A stretch of DNA of 64,000 bases from Rhinopithecus roxellana (lineage: Eukaryota; Chordata; Mammalia; Primates; Cercopithecidae). The DNA is taken from assembly GCF_007565055.1 (NCBI RefSeq), contig NC_044564.1, forward strand, positions 81,984,563 to 82,048,562, in the 5' to 3' direction. The translations under genes and the position numbers were made by a program. This document shows, piece by piece, positions 60,991-64,000 of the stretch; position 1 is the stretch's first letter; every line of letters begins with the position of its first letter. The notes under the pieces were generated by a model. That model saw nothing but the letters and a program-made list of their open reading frames with translations, ran no database searches and had not been told where the DNA came from.

Positions 60991-61280
60991 GAGATGATGA
61001 ATTTGGAAACCATCATTCTGAGCAAACTGTCACAAGGACAGAAAACCAAACACCGCATGTTCTCACTCATAGGTGGGAACTGAACAATGAGAACTCTTGG
61101 ACACAGAGTGGGGAATATCACACACTGGGGCCTGTCCTGGGGTGGGGGGCTGGGGGAGGGATATTATGAGGAGAAACACTTCATGTAAATGATGAGTTAA
61201 TGGGTGCAGCACACTATACATATGTAACAAACCTGCATGTTGTGGACATGTACACTAGAACTTAAAGTATAATAAAAAAA
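60991..61280 (+). mobile_element. L1P 3' end, plus strand, 5'-truncated
   Basis: 'GAATTTGGAAACCATCATTCTGAGC', 'CACCGCATGTTCTCACTCATAGGTGGGAACTGAACAATGAG', a GGGGTGGGGGGCTGGGGGAGGG run (61137-61159), 'CTTAAAGTATAATAAAAAAA'. These are the last about 290 bases of a primate L1 with its tail. It abuts the env remnant where the provirus breaks off. Frame 60873-61169 spans both elements and is meaningless. Confidence 0.93.
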
Positions 61281-61454
61281 TGTAAATATGGAAGTTACCA
61301 TGATTATGAAAAACCTTAGCTCTTTTCTAAGTAAAAATATTGTAGTTTTCTTAAATAATCATGGACATAATAAAGCCAACATAAAACAAGGAAAATTATT
61401 TTGATAAAACACAAACTGCTATCCAGGCAGACTGCACAGAGTTTAAAAAATAAC

Positions 61455-61750
61455 TTTTTTTTTTTTGAGACAGAGTCTTGCTCTGTCCCAGGCAGGAGTG
61501 CAATGGTTCAATCTCAGCTCACTGCAACCTCCAACTCCTGGGTTCAAGTGATTCTCCCACCTCAGCCTCCCAAGTAGCTGGGATTACAGGTATGTGCCTT
61601 CATGCCAGGCTAATTTAAAAAAATTTTTTTTGTAGAGAAAGGGTTTCACCATGGTGGCCAGTATCGTCTTGAACTCCTGACCTCAGGTGACACACCCGCC
61701 TTGGACTCCCAAAGTGTTGGAATTATAGGCGTGAGGCACTGCGCCCAGCC
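61455..61750 (-). mobile_element. AluS SINE, minus strand
   Basis: T12 tail, 'GAGACAGAGTCTTGCTCTGTCCCAGGCAGG', 'CAACCTCCAACTCCTGGGTTCAAGTG', end 'GCGTGAGGCACTGCGCCCAGCC'. Flanks AAAAAATAACTTTT and AAAAAATACTTTTT suggest a decayed duplication that takes in a short CAAAA segment. Confidence 0.9.
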
Positions 61751-62259
61751 AAAACAAAACAAAGCAAAAAATACTTTTTACAGTCACTTATTGACAGCAC
61801 AACAATTATACAAAAACATTTGCCATTTTAATAGACAGAAAATCAAATCCTACCTTTTTTGTTAGTTTGGTATCTCATACTGAAGCTTTTTTTGAAAATC
61901 TTATAAATAAGCCCATCAGACCTTAGTCTTCATGAAGGCAAATTCCCTTTCCCTGACACTTTTACAGCTTTTTATACATCTATATATTTCCCTTGCAGTG
62001 AAACTTCTCAAAGTAGACAAAATTAACACATTTGTTAACAAATTCAAATGTATAAAGTTTCTAATTTGCATATGAAAACAAGAAAAAAGTGCACCTTAAA
62101 ATTATGCTTAGTAGTTCATATTTCAGCATTATTTTACTTAGAAATAGCACAGGTATCTAATTAAGATCCATACATTAACTCAATACAGTAACAGTCCAAG
62201 ATTTTAAAAACCTAAAGGTCTTAGAATTTGATAACATGCAAATTGTAATTATTGTTGAA
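61751..62259. other. Intergenic, nothing recognised
   Basis: Plain AT-rich sequence. Confidence 0.4.
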
Positions 62260-62720
62260 GCAACTCAAGTGTTCATGGACAAATGAATGGATAAATCAAA
62301 TGTAGTACATACATACAATGGAATATTATTTAGCTTTTAAAAGGAAGAGAATTCTTAACCTGCTATACAACATGAAGGAACCTTGAGGACACTGTGTTAT
62401 GATACATAAGCCAGTCACAAAAGGACAAATACTGCATGATTACACTGATACAAGGACCTTAGAGTAGTCAAATTCATAGAATTAATAAGTAGAATGGTAC
62501 TTAAAATAGGCTGGGAAGAAAAGTGAATGAAGAGTTACTATTTAAGGAAGATACAGTTTCAGTTTCTCAAGATGGAAAGAGCTCTTGAGATGGATGGTAG
62601 GGATGGTTGTATAACAATGTGAATGTATTTAATGCTGCTGAACTGTAAAAATGATAAAGATGCTAAATTTTCTATTGTGTATATTTTACCACTATTAAAA
62701 ATGATTATAACTATTATAAA
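62260..62720 (+). mobile_element. Old L1M 3' end, plus strand
   Basis: 'CAACTCAAGTGTTCATGGACAAATGAATGGATAAATC', 'ATACAATGGAATATTATTTAGC', 'AGCCAGTCACAAAAGGACAAATACTGCATGATTACAC', 'TTTTACCACTATTAAAAATG'. This is the well-known 3' end of old L1M elements, here with small deletions. Confidence 0.88.
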
Positions 62721-62797
62721 AATAATATAAATGTTTAAAAACAATATATTAAAATAATGATTCAATTTGTTTAAACATAAATGTATATTTCTCATAT

Positions 62798-63438
62798 TGT
62801 AGCAGCCTCATTGTCTGAGGTAATACCTGGAGTTTTTTGTCTCACAACCAAGAAAATCGAATAGCGTGGACACAAAGAGTGAGGTTAGAACAAAAGTTTA
62901 ACAAGCAAAAGAGGAAAGATCTTCACAGTGGAGAGGGGGCCTGAAAGATTGTTGCCAGCTATGAAACTGAGTCTGAGGGTTTTTATGAACTGGAAGGAGA
63001 CGAGTGTGCTGATTGGTCTGTAGGCCATCTTGGAGAAAGCACCACTTAGAAAGAAGTATGATAGTGTAAAGAACAAATTAGAGGCAGAGGTGAAGGCTTG
63101 GCCGGAGACCTTGGCGTGAGACCAGTCAGGGGTTGAAGTGATGATTTATCCTAAGTAAATGAAGACTCAACCTGCAGCCAATCACAGAAAGGTAGGCGTA
63201 TATAATGTAGGTGAAAAGTAAGAGACTAAGCTGTGACAAGGAGGGAGAAATGTGTCCAAAAAAGGAGTGGAATGTGTTCATCTGGGTTCACACAGTAGTT
63301 GTTTCCATTCAAGGACACAGAATATTTCTTACCTAGGGCCTGCAGTTTGATTTTCAGCCTGTTCTTTGTTTGAAGGAGTTTTACCAAGGACCCATCTTAA
63401 CTGCCTGCCTGACCAGTTTCTTACTTTCTCTTCTCTCA
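62798..63438 (-). mobile_element. Antisense class I LTR, nearly complete (641 bp)
   Basis: On the minus strand it starts TGAGAGAAGAGAAAG (63438) and passes a CCAAT box (antisense ATTGG at 63012-63016) and TATA-like CATAAAA (antisense TTTTATG at 62981-62987). It ends GAGGCTGCTACA (62798), giving TG...CA ends. It is the fuller copy of the family seen truncated at 32540-33035. No polypurine tract adjoins it, so it looks solo. Family name not assigned. Confidence 0.7.
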
Positions 63439-64000
63439 ATACTCTTAAACATTTTGTAGTAATAATGATAATTTATTCAGTTAGAAGCCAGGTGAGTTTA
63501 GGCAGAACATACAAAAGCAGGAAAAAAGATCTATGTGGATATCATACTTAATACTGATAAATCAAATACATAACTATTCTTATTAAATCAAAATTATTCT
63601 GTTGTCCTGTTTGCCAAAAATTATCTAAATTATGCTGACTTAACTTCTTAAAATGTTTCTGAGTTTCTATTCTAGTACATTGAGGTTTTGGATTTTTTCT
63701 ACATTGAAAGTATTTAATTTTTTAGTTTGCTAATTTTCTTGAAATTTCAGGAATATTCAATTGACACATTTATTAGCTCGAAGCCAATTACAATAGGCCT
63801 CCCTTAAGAGATTTTATCATCTAATTTGGTAATAACATCCAGGGGTAGCAAGATATAACACACATATAATGAAAGGTAAAAGCCCTTTTGATTCACAAAC
63901 ATTGAAACAAACAGAAAAATTGAAAAAAGAAAGCTTAGAGTTTCAAATTTAAAATTACAGTTATGGTTCAAGTATAAACACAGAAATACGGAACTTCCCA
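63439..64000. other. Intergenic, nothing recognised
   Basis: No frame or repeat I could name to the end of the window. Confidence 0.4.

Noticed and set aside
1..64000. Host exons, tRNA, snRNA or processed pseudogenes
   Set aside because: On a visual scan of both strands I saw no tRNA boxes with clover-leaf pairing, no U6/7SK-like starts and no protein frame with a known non-transposon domain. Small or very decayed ones could be missed.

Overview
This is primate nuclear DNA, AT-rich and intergenic, and I found no host protein-coding gene or functional RNA gene. Ten Alu copies and several L1 and endogenous-retrovirus LTR families show that the source is a primate. The three young Alus (17646, 29251, 32205) share two variants: 'GAGCTGAGATCCGGC' in the right arm and 'GGCTCAAGCCTGTAAT' near the head. 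I associate these with the AluYR groups of Old World monkeys, where human AluY usually has 'GAGCCGAGATCGCGCC'. Each has perfect target-site duplications. The likeliest source is therefore a cercopithecid such as a macaque or baboon; the species cannot be fixed from this window.

Layout. 1-7200: a short L1 3' end with flanking duplications, an ancient repeat, a solo class I LTR with TATA and polyadenylation signals (1570-2180), a long unannotated AT-rich stretch and an inverted MER1-type hAT element. 7300-14100: an AT-rich imperfect palindrome, a plus-strand L1 fragment with reverse-transcriptase remnants (8135-11101), then a run of LTRs in which two MaLR LTRs face each other around an ERV1 LTR. 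15000-18260: an AluJ, then a MER1 element with perfect 8-bp duplications, split by an AluYR with perfect 12-bp duplications. 18260-22540: mostly unannotated, but holding two 160-bp arms in inverted orientation, about 97.5% identical and 1.39 kb apart. 22541-28921: a minus-strand L1 with a 5' end but no 3' end, interrupted by an AluS. 29000-38600: two AluYRs, a MER52-like LTR, other antisense LTRs and old L1 pieces. 40700-43230: an old L1 3' end next to a younger L1 in the same direction. 43230-57900: sparse, with an Alu, an MLT1 LTR, a CTTT microsatellite, a MaLR remnant and an L1 fragment. 57900-64000: three antisense Alus, the 3' part of a MER11/HERVK11-like provirus (LTR, polypurine tract, broken env TM region), an L1 3' end, an old L1M 3' end and another antisense LTR.

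There is no operon or pathway here. The window records successive insertions, and nesting plus target-site duplications give their order. The most unexplained structure is the sharply bounded inverted repeat at 20362-20521 / 21912-22070, which fits no repeat family I recognise. Family names are from recognition by eye; boundaries given as 'about' may be off by tens of bases.
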